From the NCBI GenBank assembly GCA_025267735.1, contig CM046301.1:69087872-69151871 (forward strand): a DNA stretch of 64,000 bases. Reading direction: 5' to 3'. Every line of letters starts with the position of its first letter. Position 1 is the first letter of the stretch. Shown piece after piece: positions 36,515-47,927 of this stretch. This stretch comes from Mactra quadrangularis (Eukaryota; Mollusca; Bivalvia; Venerida; Mactridae). The translations under genes were made by a program, and so were the position numbers. The notes below the pieces were generated by a model. That model searched no databases. It was not told where the DNA came from and saw only the letters and a program-made list of their open reading frames with translations.

Positions 36515-39487
36515 ATACCATGTTATGATCTTGTTTATGGTACAAATTTACTTAAAAGCTCCTCACAAACTTGGAGGGCATTGAATATACTAATCAAAAC
36601 TAAAACCAGTAAATTGAATATGGCAATTGTCAAATTCATTTAGTCTATCCATGCAAAGATATTAAACAACAATATTCGGTATTTTTGTCATGGTTTTTAT
36701 TCATCAACAAGTCATGGCAAACATCAACAATAAAATGATTCTTTGATTTTACAATAAAACATATATAATATCAATGTACATGATAAAAATAAGGGACAAA
36801 AGGGTCAAGTAGACCCTATATTGCTCGCCTGAGGCACAATATACATTAAAATATAAAACAGGATTTTCTAAAAATTCCCTAAACAATTCTATACAAAACT
36901 TGTGAACGTGCAACAATTTGCATCATTCAACCAAAGATAACAAATATAAGGTAAATCAAAATTGAATTCATATCCATAAGTAGGAGAGCCAAGAAAGGAA
37001 AACTTAAAAAACAAGAGCTGTCAGAGGAGACAGCATGCTCGACTAAGTAAGTATTTGTCACATGAGATGTGGTTGATAATAAGGAACATACCTATTTTAA
37101 AATTTGAAAATATTAACTTAACAAATTTAAAGTAAAAGAATTTTTTTTATATTTAAGATCACAGGAGACAATTTAGAAAAAAAATGTATTTGGAGTTATG
37201 AGCCTTGTCACATGAGATGAGGTTGATAATAAGGAATATATATTTAAAGTTTGAAGTCAATACCTAAAGAAATAAAACAGTTGCAGTAAAAACAAACATT
37301 TTTTAAAGAAAACTCTAAGTTTAACTTTAAAGTTTGAAGTTGATACCTTAAGAAATAATAAAAATTAATAGTAAAAAATATTTTACTGCACAAAAACTTT
37401 AATCAGAAATATGGATGCAGACACTGACGCTAGGGCGAGTAGGAGAGCTTTCCATTTACTTCGTAAAGTCGAGCTAAAAATATTACAATCTATACACAGT
37501 GATTTACTCAAGAATAGGGGATTTCTGAAAGTGTTTGGGTAAAAAAAAATGCTTTATACAGAAAAATAAATCAATAGGTCAATGTTCCCCAATAACTTTA
37601 AATATCTGAAAAGTAAATTGCTTATATTTCGTTAACAGTAAATGTATATAACTGATGGATCATTGTCACCATGAGCAGGATCAAATTTGGCCACAACTTC
37701 ATAAATGCAAATACTTACAAACAAGGGACAAAAAACGGTCACAATGTCAAGCCAAACTGTGGGCTAAAATAAATAAAATATAAAATAATATCATTAGCTC
37801 ATGATCACTTTTAAAAAAGACAATTGGAGTCATGATATGTTTAAAAAATATTTGTAATGGTTAAAACAGTCAGATTTTATCTTTAATACTTATGGTACCA
37901 TAAATTGCCATCCATAATTACCTTTACATTTTCATAAATGTTTGATTTTGTTTTTTAATTTTTATCAAATCTTGAGAAATTATATTGTAACTATAGATGC
38001 CATTCAGAACACCTCGACCATTCATGAATGAATAATCTCGGAAGGATTTGTGGGGGGGGGGGCTTCCCTGGATTTTTGTGATTTTACTACCTACGTGAGG
38101 CGAAGCACGTAACAGTCACGCTGAATAGTTCTTGTAGTATACACACAGATCTTTGTCTAAACATATTTCTTTGTTTTAAATTGAACCAAATATTGTTCAT
38201 CAATATCAATGAACTGTGTAATTTCAATTTTACAGACTAAAAACGAAACTTCAGTCATCGCCTAAACGATCGTGTATTTGTTTACTTCAACACCGGGTTT
38301 TCCAAAATGGCGTCTAGATATGTCCTAGGTTATTCGTAGCGATTGGCCGAGGAGTTCCGAATGTATAGATGCAATAACTGATATAAAAATTTCGATTTTA
38401 TCAATTATCATAAGTCCTCTTTCAAATGTCACAATTTTTTTAAACTACAATGTGAAACGTCTGATCTAAAGTCTAATGGCATTAATAAAAAACCCAGTTT
38501 TTTAACAATTGTAAAGGTATTTTTGGATGGCACCGTATATAAATAACCATTACATATGAATTGGTTAACACATAGACAAGTCTACATTCTTACTTATTTA
38601 ATAATGATATTCAATATCATCACTAAATAAACACAACAATCTCACTTCACTAAAATAATCATTCAATAAATCATTATACTAAGACCATCCACAGTGTTGG
38701 CATAAAAACAAGATACCAACATCCTTGGTGACAAAATCGAACTATTTTGAGATTGCCCTCTTTCATTGTTTTAACACAGCAAAGACATAATTCACATCTA
38801 TTCTCAATAACACAAAAAAACATCAACATATTAAATGACTCATGTCATAAATGAATGGTGGAAGATTGATCATCCATATACAGTTGAATTACAATTTCTC
38901 AACACGCAATTTTTCGACATACAGGGAAATTCAACATAGATCTGCCTTCCTGACAGTTTTTCCTATATAATTAAATGTTAACATTTTTTATCATTTGACA
39001 CACAATTTTTAAAATTCGAGCAAATTCAACAATTTATTGTAGTCTGCCAACAAAGAAGCCTCGTAAATAAATAAGCCTCAATTCATAAAAACAACTCGGA
39101 AAACAAGTCTGAGCAAATATCAAGATGCAATAACATTTTGCACAACACTGAAAATCTTGATTTTGCATTTTTCCACATTTTGCTGTTTGAAAGCAATTTT
39201 TATAATTGTAATTCAACTGTACATGTATATATCTGCATGATGGAATGATACTTCACTGGTATGTTGTCATGATTATCACAATTATGTTGGTAATATCATT
39301 ATTTTGGTACATCCATTAACCTTTATCCTACATGACCACACATCATCATGTCAGCATAAACATTTAGTACCCTCATCCACCATTACCCAACTTGACCATA
39401 CACATTTGATACAACCCGACATGACCTTAAACTTCTATGTCCGCATGAAACATTAGGCACAATCGATTCACTTCAATATTGAAATGA
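36515..39487 (-). other. Probable 3' UTR and downstream region of the SLC16 gene
   Basis: No coding exon is seen. Read on the minus strand, an AATAAA at 36696-36701 could end a long 3' UTR. It contains the dispersed repeat at 37012-37480, a run of 13 G near 38051, and a small CpG pocket with AAAATGGCGTCTAG and GATTGG around 38290-38370. Confidence 0.4.
37012..37480. repeat. Dispersed repeat, copy 1 (GCTCGACTA family)
   Basis: Starts CAAGAGCTGTCAGAGGAGAC then AGCATGCTCGACTAAG, and ends GTAAAGTCGAGCTAAAAA. The copy at 51288-51716 is the same in order and orientation. The GCTCGACT / AGTCGAGC ends are inverted. Similar sequences are, to my knowledge, common in bivalve and gastropod DNA. Non-coding. 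Confidence 0.75.
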
Positions 39488-39618
39488 TCATTTACCAGTA
39501 TTTTGACAAAATCGTCTTCTAACTATAACAATAGACATAACACAACCACCTAATGCTGTTAATATACCAGATAAATACATGGCTGGGTCCTGGTTACCAT
39601 AGTGATCTATCAACAAAC
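39488..39618 (-). CDS. SLC16 transporter, last exon (TM12, C-terminus)
   Basis: Minus-strand acceptor TATTTGTAG before 39618. It completes a Gly codon and encodes LLIDHYGNQDPAMYLSGILT, a hydrophobic TM12 and the short basic tail RRRFCQNTGK, with stop at 39490-39488. Confidence 0.9.
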
Positions 39619-40151
39619 CTACAAATATAAAAATATAATACATTCTGTACATATCTAAGGAATACACTAAATCGTTTATATCATGTTTTAATAAAAACTG
39701 GACTAATTGGAAAAAGTTACAAGTCATTAAGACAATGTAGTAAAAAAGTTGGACCAGAAGTCTGGCACTCAGAGGATTCTGTTTTTTAAAGGTTTACGCA
39801 GAGTCTAAATTATGGCTCAGTCATAAATTTATCCATTCTAGCAATTATCAGGATGACTCAATTTTCCAACTCAGATAATGATAAATAGACTGCAAAATGG
39901 GGAACATTGAAATTAAAACGACAATTTATGTAACATTAAAACATGCCCTGTCAAAATAGCCCACGTTCAGCATTGTGCTCAGGTTAGCTAAAAACATTGT
40001 TGTAAAAGAGAAAGATAGGACATACAGTAATGATATTATATGAAGACATTTTACAGACTATTTTGACAATCCTTGTATTGAAAATTTACCAAAATTTATA
40101 AGATAGTTCATTGATAAATTCAAAAATATATCTTATATAATATATATCTAC

Positions 40152-41117
40152 CTGCTAAAGGTGGTCCACTAAATACTCCAATACCATTAGCAAACATAAG
40201 ATAACCAAAGCCATCACCTAATGATTCAACACCAAGTAAATCTGAAGTTACAACAACTAGTAAACCAAGTATTATACCAAATAATAATCCAAATATTAAA
40301 CATATAAATACTAATCCCACCATTGTATGCATCACTTTAAAAGGTAGTACTAACGTAATCAACCCAGCACCTACATTGCCAAGTATATATAATATAATTC
40401 TATTTATATATTTTAAATTACCTAACACCCCACCCAGTACACAACCTATACAGGACCCGACACCTACCATCGTATAAGCCGTGGATGCCGACTCTTTACT
40501 TAAACCTACAGTATAAGCATATTCAGGAAAGAATATTAAGACTATGGCACCACCTGCATTCCAACATATATTACTTAGCCAATATATTATAAAATCTAAA
40601 GTAAATATCGCTTGAAAATGTTTCTTCAGTCTTTGTTTAGCTGTGGATTTCTTGTTGCTAGGCAACATTGTTGATGTTATGGTAACCTCATTTTCATCAT
40701 CACCATGGTTTTTATTATTAGTCACAGCAGGAATTTCACAATCTTCTTTTTGATGATTTTCAATATGTTCACCACCATTTACATGATTAGGTGGTTTTAC
40801 TTCTATCTCACCACCATATACACGATTAGGTGGTTTTACTTCAATCTCTATATTAATATCAGTAAGTTGTTGTACCTCTTTAGGAACTGGTCTCAACAGT
40901 AAAGCAAACACCAACAAATGTAGGTTAAGTCCTGATACAATAAATAGCGATCCTCTCCAACCATAGTATTGTATTATATGATACATTACAATAGGAAATA
41001 TAGCCGCACCGAACCCTGACCCGGCTGTAGCTACACCGGTGGCTAGACTTTGATGTTTATGATAATATAAACCACTTAGTACATGTGATGGAACATAAAC
41101 TAGACTGTAGCCAAGAC
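40152..41117 (-). CDS. SLC16 transporter, large central exon (TM4-TM11)
   Basis: Minus-strand acceptor TATATTGCAG, donor GTAGAT, phase 1 in and 1 out. It encodes LGYSLVYVPSHVLSGLYYHK, QSLATGVATAGSGFGAAIFP, YGWRGSLFIVSGL, the cytoplasmic loop and TM7-11, ending GVFSGPPLAG. The loop has a 13-residue tandem repeat and is rich in charged residues. Where MCT1 has D and R in TM8, this protein has Gly at both (MVGVGSCIGCVLGG). Confidence 0.95.
40772..40849 (-). repeat. 39-bp coding tandem repeat in the SLC16 loop
   Basis: Two 39-bp units (40811-40849 and 40772-40810), in frame, encode EIEVKPPNRVYGG and EIEVKPPNHVNGG in the loop between TM6 and TM7. Confidence 0.9.
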
Positions 41118-41172
41118 CTGCAATATAAATATATAATATAATAAATTAATAAAGTTTGTTTGTTTGTGTTGT

Positions 41173-41469
41173 TTGGTTTAACGCCGTAGCAACACATTGT
41201 ATAGGTCATATAATGGCGGTCAGTCAACCTACTAACTCCTCCTGGAAAGGCTAAATCTCTAGATTTAGCTGTTAACCAACTCCTAAGCCCACACTTTCGT
41301 CAGTGACTGACATCTACATAATTAATAATCATTGGTAGGAGGGAGAATGGCCGTAGAAATAATTTCATGACCAAGAAACTCCATGAAAGTTTGCCCCGCC
41401 CGGAAAAATCGAACCCACGACCCCTCGATCAGTAGACTTGCGTGCTACCAACTGAGCTAGCCGGGCGGC
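41173..41469 (-). mobile_element. tRNA-derived SINE, family A
   Basis: Minus-strand copy: the head (A box TAGCTCAGTTGGTAGCACGC, B box GGTTCGATTTTTCC) is at the high-coordinate end and the tail with TGGTTTAACGCCGTAGCAAC at the low end. It lies in the SLC16 intron next to the large exon. Confidence 0.9.
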
Positions 41470-41540
41470 TAAAAAATTAATAAAGTAATTAATACAATAA
41501 ATAATATAATTAATTGATTATATACAAAGAGTAGTGTAAT

Positions 41541-41725
41541 AGGAGCATTAGTTCAGTGGTAGGACACATGCTTAAGGATCAAGAGGTCTTAAGTCCTAAC
41601 CCAACAAGAAGCACTGTTAATTTCCAGGCATAAAGGGTATTTTGTGAGTCGCCTGCTTCAAGGTGATTCATCGATCAGGTGCTTTTGTACAAGATTGTAT
41701 GTAAAAGTCAGCTGAACATATATAC
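41541..41725 (+). mobile_element. tRNA-headed SINE, family C
   Basis: Head AGTTCAGTGGTAGGACACAT, then a body with AAGAAGCACTGTTAATTTCC and a tail TGTACAAGATTGTATGTAAA with AGTCAGCTGAACATATATAC. It matches the minus-strand copy at 55181-55396. Confidence 0.7.
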
Positions 41726-42120
41726 ATATTGAATTAGACTTAATATATTTATATGTAAATAGCTGGTTTTAAGTCTATTTTCCAAAGATTGTGGGACATA
41801 TCTTTAAATTGGGAAAAATGTGTTTCACAATTATTGCCATATGTACCACAGGACATTAATCCAGCTTTTTACCTTCATAGTACTTAATTTAAACTATAAG
41901 AATAAATCCACCTTTCAAAAAAAACATCTGTACCGTAATCTTTGTGAGTAACTGCTACATTGTGTCAGATGTAATAAATTATATTGTAGAACTTCTTATG
42001 TTTTAATTTTAATAATAAGTGAATAGTGTTTTTACACTACACCATTTTATGTGGGTGCAGTTATGCTAAACCTACTTAATTCAAAGACTGATTTCATCTT
42101 AGTTTCTAATATCTACTTAC

Positions 42121-42264
42121 CACTAAGAATACCATAGAATGCATACATATATTCTAAATTAGGAGCAAAAGGCATCACAATAAGTCCCATGTTAGCAAGA
42201 AGTGCTCCGAGTACAGCAACTTGTCTATGACTCCATCTAGTCATCAATACACTGGCTAATGGAC
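42121..42264 (-). CDS. SLC16 transporter exon (TM2 end to TM4)
   Basis: Minus-strand acceptor GATATTATAG, donor GTAAGT, phase 1 in and 1 out, 47 codons. It encodes (G)PLASVLMTRWSHRQVAVLGA and NMGLIVMPFAPNLEYMYAFY, the TM2/TM3 loop with the basic motif of major-facilitator carriers, then TM3. Confidence 0.93.
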
Positions 42265-43407
42265 CTATAATATCAGAAATATAACTTAAGTTACTTTGTT
42301 TTCAATAAAAGTATAAAGAGTTTACAACATTTTGCTAGAAAAAGATTGCTTTCATTACACATATATTGTTATAGGAGTAAACTATTGCTTGTACAATATA
42401 ACCTCTCATATTGGCATCTCTGACGAGCAGCTATCCTTTAAAAAGGGAGTGCAAGAGTTCCCTATGCTATTATACTGTGTTTTACCTCAAACGAGCAGCG
42501 TGGTCATTAGGCACTTTTTTAAAGTCTGCTAGATGTCTCTCTGCAGAGGTTGAACAGTAACTGCAAGGAAAACCCCTTAACATTAGATCAAGCGTAAGTC
42601 AGTTATTAACTGTAAAGTACAAGTTGGTGGTTTTAGATCCTATCGTTAAAGGGTATACATCTATAACTTGCAGAAAAAGTCTCATAAATTTCAAAAAGTT
42701 TAATTATTTATTGGTCATACATCCAAATGACCACAGCACAAAGAAAAACTATGAAAATACATGCAAACAATACTAATGTTAAGAATGCACTAATTTATGG
42801 ATAAACACCAATAACAGTTATTTGTTAAATATATAATTGTGTAATATATAGTGTCATACATGTATAGTGTCATCTTAAATTACCTTTACATTTGTAGAAA
42901 AAGTTGTTCTTCAATTTTAGAATTAAATTTTATTTCAGATGAATTTATGAAATGGGGTAGTTATTATAGATAGTAACATATTATGCTTGTTATACATGTA
43001 CATGTATCTTTAATTTTCTCAAATATTGGTAAAAAATTAAATACCAACCAGACATTTACACGAAAGTAAAAGGTATTTATGGATGCCCCATTTTTTTTAT
43101 AATACAAACAGCTTTCCCAGATAACTGCATATATCTGAATGTGTATATATTTAAAAAAGGCAGCATTCAATATCATATACATTTATAATATGTTAGATAT
43201 AAACATTATTAACTCTCTGATGGTAGCCATTGTCGTAATTAATTAAAATCATTTCTAATAAATTCAAGTACTGTACCCATGTAAATATGTAAGGGTATGC
43301 TAATGACTGACATTTAGAAGCAGGTGTTTGAAGCATGTAAAATATTATTACATAGAGATACCATATACTGGACTTGTTTGTTTAGTATCAACAATTTTGT
43401 TGTTGTT

Positions 43408-43672
43408 GGGTTTAACGCCATAGCAACACATTGTATAGGTCATATAACAGGGTCCAGCATACCTAACCAAGCTTTCCTGGACCATTGCCCATAACCAGTA
43501 CTTACCTACTCTTCCCCACTTCTCCATATACCTTATTAATGGAGAAAAAATTGACATTGTCAAATTTTCATGGAAGGGTATAATCTCCCCGGGTGGGATT
43601 CAAACCCGTACCCACTTCAGGACACAAGATTCCAGATCCTGACGCGCTACCAACTGCACTATCGACCCAGGT
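43408..43672 (-). mobile_element. tRNA-derived SINE, family B
   Basis: Minus-strand copy. The head reads GGGTCGATAGTGCAGTTGGT with a B box GGTTTGAATCCC; the body has TTCCATGAAAATTTGACA; the tail GGGTTTAACGCCATAGCAAC and TTGTATAGGTCATATAAC is nearly identical to the family A tail, although head and body differ. Confidence 0.88.
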
Positions 43673-44275
43673 TAGGTTTCAACAATGGAGGAGTTCTTAT
43701 AATGAATGAATGATATTTACTGACAACTTATCAAAGGAATGTATCCGATTTTAATTTTTTGGTTCACCAGATGTGATTTTTTAAAGTCCATCATAACAAG
43801 CATATCCCCATTTCTCTCTAGATAAGGAGAAATTATAAGGATTCAGCTATTGTGGTATGGTATTTATATACTGGAGTATGGTAACAGGTAAGTTGTATTT
43901 GTAACAATAAGGTGAAGTAATACATGTATTTAAGGCAGAGTGGTGGTATTATAGTTATATTACTGATAATATCTTAAATAATCTAAATATTTACTAGAAA
44001 GCAATCACTGCATAAAAAGATGGCAAGGCCAAGCAAGCACTATGGATTACCATATAAAATGATATATCAATACAAGAAAGGAATGGTGTGCATTTATAAC
44101 TAAACTATTTCCAAAGTAACAAAAACAACAACATTGTTGCTGCTAGTTGTAAGTCTTCTTTTGATAAACCAGCAACAACAATACAACATGAGGGTATACA
44201 TTAAACAACAGTAAAAGTTCTGATAGATTATAAAGAGGATATTTCTTGACTGTTATGTAAGATAGATTTATTTCA

Positions 44276-44615
44276 TCGAGTGATCTCACAGATGATCGAG
44301 TGATCTCACAGATAATCGAGTGATCTCACAGATGGTCAAGTGATCTCACAGATAATCGAGTGATCTCACAGATAATCTAGTGATATCACAGATAATCGAG
44401 TGATCTCACAGATAATCGAGTGATCTCACAGATGGTCGAGTATTCTCACAGATAATCAAGTGATCTCACAGATAATCTAGTGATCTCACAGATAATCTAG
44501 TGATCTCACAGATAATCGAGTGATCTCACAGATAATCGAGTGATCTCACAGATGGTCAAGTGATCTTACAGATAATCGAGTGATCTCACAGATAATCGAG
44601 TGATCTCACAGATGA
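44276..44615. repeat. 20-bp satellite, 17 perfectly phased units
   Basis: The unit TCGAGTGATCTCACAGATAA repeats 17 times with substitutions only (last two bases AA, GG or GA; TCAAG, TCTAG variants) and no length change. It lies in the SLC16 intron between exon A and exon 42121-42264. Confidence 0.97.
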
Positions 44616-44945
44616 ACAACATATTAAGCAGAGATGATCATTATGAGATCTTTGACAAATAAATAATACAATTAACAGTGGCCAGCATGGTTACTAGTCA
44701 AAGACATTACACATACATTATATGATACATACATATATATCTAAATATAGTGTACAGTTGTTGGAGTTCATTTTCTTCAACTCAAAGCAAATATTTTTTA
44801 CCTTGTAATTTTCAAAAGTAATAACATCCAAGGAGAATTTATTGAAAAGTAAAGTTAAGGAAGTTATCCAAATCAAACAATGCAGACTATCTCTGAACCG
44901 GGACGAGGGACTGGAGCTACCATTGGTTTACAACGATCTCCTTGT

Positions 44946-45016
44946 ATCACATGACCCTGTACTGGTCATGTGATCAAAATCAGTCAGCTGAAGAAGGTGA
45001 CATGATGTCACCAAAC
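44946..45016 (+). repeat. Two hairpins with a hammerhead-like core, possible Penelope-type retroelement end
   Basis: ATCACATGACC and GGTCATGTGAT form an 11-bp perfect stem with a 7-base loop (44946-44974). Next come CTGAAGA (44988-44994), the palindrome GGTGACATGATGTCACC (44996-45012) and AAAC. CUGANGA, stem II, then GAAAC is the hammerhead ribozyme core; the expected G before AAAC is C here. Penelope-like elements carry hammerheads at their ends. No reverse transcriptase is seen nearby. Confidence 0.35.
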
Positions 45017-47234
45017 ATTTCAAGGTAAATAAATATTCATTGAAGAAAATTAACTCCGTTAACAATCCAGAGCAGAGAAACCTCTATGGACGTATAGTGT
45101 TCAGTTATTCAGTTTGTAAATGTGTTAGTTGCCATAAGATAGAATCATAGTCTTTTATCAATTTAAGTTATTATGCCAGGATAGGAAGATAGATAGATAG
45201 ATAGTTAATTTCTACAAAGAAAGCAAAGCATTTAAATGAGTTAAATACTGTGCAAGCTAGGAAAGGTTTACTGTAAGAGTTAAGGGTTAGAAGTCACTTG
45301 TTTGTCTCCAAATTCCCATAAGCTCCTATCATTATTTCAACACTGTTTCTATTTCCTGCAAAAAGCTGCTTTGCTAGGCTTTTTATTAAGGATTGTGAGG
45401 GACCTGGAAAGCTCTTCCACAGTATGACAATTAACACATCATGTAGCATGGGTTGGAGTTAAAAGTTTAAAAATACTAAAAACCTACTTTTCAAATACTG
45501 AAATAGATATATTTCATATGAAATTCATAGAGTTATTTATCTCAAATAAAAAATATTCATTTTTGGTAAAGTCCCAAAAAATTTAATCAGGGTTCACACA
45601 GAATAGATAGATTTATGTCGGCATAGTACACAAACAATGGTACAAGACATTAAAATAATAAATTAAAGTTTTCATAACATAAAATTCTTGTCCATGATAT
45701 GCACACCAACGCCTAGGATAACACAAGAACGAGAAACTCTTTTTTCCATTGTGGTCCTTGAAACCCAACCATCCAAGAACATTCGAGAAAAAATTCAACA
45801 CATATTTAAAGACAATTTTTCAGTCATACAAATTCTGATTAAAATTTGCAAGCAAGTTGGGCTAGTAATTAATTAAAATCAACTAGCCCAAAAATATTTT
45901 TCAAACCCTTAACATAATTTTAGTTTTGACACCATAACTATTTGTTTGGTTTCTGAAGGACAAACATGTTTGATGTGCACAAGCTTGTCAGGTTTGCAAA
46001 ACAGATTTACAAGCTCCTCTGAAAAACTACCAGTTTTTTGCTGTCGGGCTAGTGCAAATTTCAACCAATGCTTTTTGAAACTTAATTTTTTTAGTACAAT
46101 AGTACAGTATTTAAGAAAGTCTACAGGCTAAACATTTAGCAGTTCTGATGCTGATCGCCAAAACTCCCAATATAAAATTGGCACTGTTAATAGATGTATA
46201 CAAGAGTGTCGTACCTGTCGTAAGGTTGTAATGTTGAGTTTGTATCTCTTTAGGTGAGTTTTCTTCATACTGCTTTATAAACTTTTCAGGCAACTCAGTT
46301 ATAAGTTTAACAAAATACCACCATTTTTTATTCTAAATTTCAAGGAGTCAGTCTTATTAGTGTTGCTAACTTCTATGTAGAACAAGAAAGAGTGGTAAGA
46401 TTGTATAGTTTGGCTAAATCAGACAAGGCTCTTTAACTGCTTTTCGAGTAAGTTTCGAATGTTACCGAGTTATTAGACTAGAATGTATGGATATATATAG
46501 GAAAATGAAAACACCAACATGTCCTGGGAAATGTTATGATTAGTAACAGTTAGTAACAGGCATACGTGATTGTCACTTAGAAATGCTGAGTCATCCATCA
46601 CGAGCAACTGATGTAATCTGTCATATGATGCATCATGCACCGAAATGACCATGGGAAAAAATTTCATTTTAAAGTGGTAAATGACCAAACTCTAGCCAAA
46701 GTGTGTCAATATTGCAGAGATACTTCAGGTTAGTAATAGACTAACATTTAGATCATGTCCTCAGCATCCTTGGTGCAACTATTTTTGACAAGTTAGTTGC
46801 ACTAACAACATGACATATCACGTATACCAAAGTTGATACATCTCTAGGACATTTTAACTACACATTAATGTGTGCTTAAACAACCCTTTTCCAATTACAT
46901 ATGTGGCTGATGAAATCATTATACTGGTATAAATTACTATTAAATACAACTTTGTATATACGTGATCAACCATATAACTAATATTTAAAACTGTAACCCA
47001 ATTATGTTACACATCACCTTTAATTTCATCAAGCACTAGTCTAAATTATTTTGTTTTAAAGTAATAGGCACAATCATTAACCAGCCCCACTATATGAAAT
47101 AGCAAATTTTCACTAGTTAGCCCAAATCAATTTTCTGTAGCCCGAGACTTCAGGCTAGAGTGTTAAGGCCATTGCTGGGGAGTTGTCAATGATAAAAAAA
47201 AATTATGACTTTTCATAGCTTGCTGGAACCCTGT

Positions 47235-47751
47235 TTGTCTGGTTCCCAGTCAAACTTTGGCAGGTAAAAGTATGGCAGGCAAAGTAGAATAATGGCAGCA
47301 CCTGATGTATTGTACAAGATATCGGATAATTCTGTTTTCAAATGAACATTTCTCACTATATTGACTTAAATCAATGAAACTTAGTTCAAGAATTACAGTG
47401 GATACCTTATTTTAGTCGTCCTGTTACATTTATACTTTAAAAAAGTATCTGAAATTCTAATGAGAAATAGTCAACGTTCAAATTGTGTCTACTTTGCAGA
47501 CAAGTATTTTGGTTAATCGTTTGCTTTTATGTGCACAAAGAAAAATTGACTTTGAATGATCTATATAGTACTAAACATCTACCAAATTAACCATTGTCAG
47601 AAATGATTAATGCAAAATAAACAGAACATAAAAGAAAATTTTGTAACCTAAGATGTGCTGTATAATCTGATACTGTCCTGGTTCGTGCTGCCATTATTGC
47701 ACTTTGTCTGACCTATTAACGATAGTGGTAATGGGCAGGTAATCCAGACTA
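47235..47751. mobile_element. MITE, Mutator-like, copy 2 with perfect 9-bp target duplication
   Basis: 517 bp flanked by the exact direct repeat GAACCCTGT (47226-47234 and 47752-47760). The ends are TTGTCTGGTTCCC and, inverted, TAGTCTGGATTACC. It is homologous to 26166-26631. It sits 50 bp from SLC16 exon A, in the intron directly downstream of that exon's donor. Confidence 0.88.
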
Positions 47752-47800
47752 GAACCCTGTGATACTTTTACTTTATTTCATTAAATGAAGCATGAAATAC

Positions 47801-47927
47801 CTGTTCCTAATACAACCCCAAGATTGATAGATCCGACCAATGAAACAGCAGCATTACCAGTGTTGAAGTAACGAAGAAATTCAATATTGTAAACACCAAT
47901 AGACTGTGTTGTTCCAAATGTCAACAT
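47801..47927 (-). CDS. SLC16 transporter alternative exon A (TM1 end to TM2)
   Basis: Minus-strand acceptor CACTTCTACAG, donor GTATTT, 127 nt, phase 0 in and 1 out. It encodes MLTFGTTQSIGVYNIEFLRY, then FNTGNAAVSLVGSINLGVVL and GT. It is a paralogue of the exon at 50799-50928 with the same phases; using both would put the second out of frame. Where MCT1 has its TM1 lysine this exon has Gln (TTQSI). Confidence 0.93.

Noticed and set aside
38290..38370. Possible promoter with AAAATGGCGTCTAG and GATTGG
   Set aside because: It lies in what is probably the 3' region of the minus-strand SLC16 gene, with no gene starting nearby; too weak to call.
44276..44615. CRISPR array
   Set aside because: Units are contiguous 20-bp tandem copies without spacers, in an animal intron.
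45188..45205. GATA microsatellite
   Set aside because: Short simple repeat with nothing further to say.
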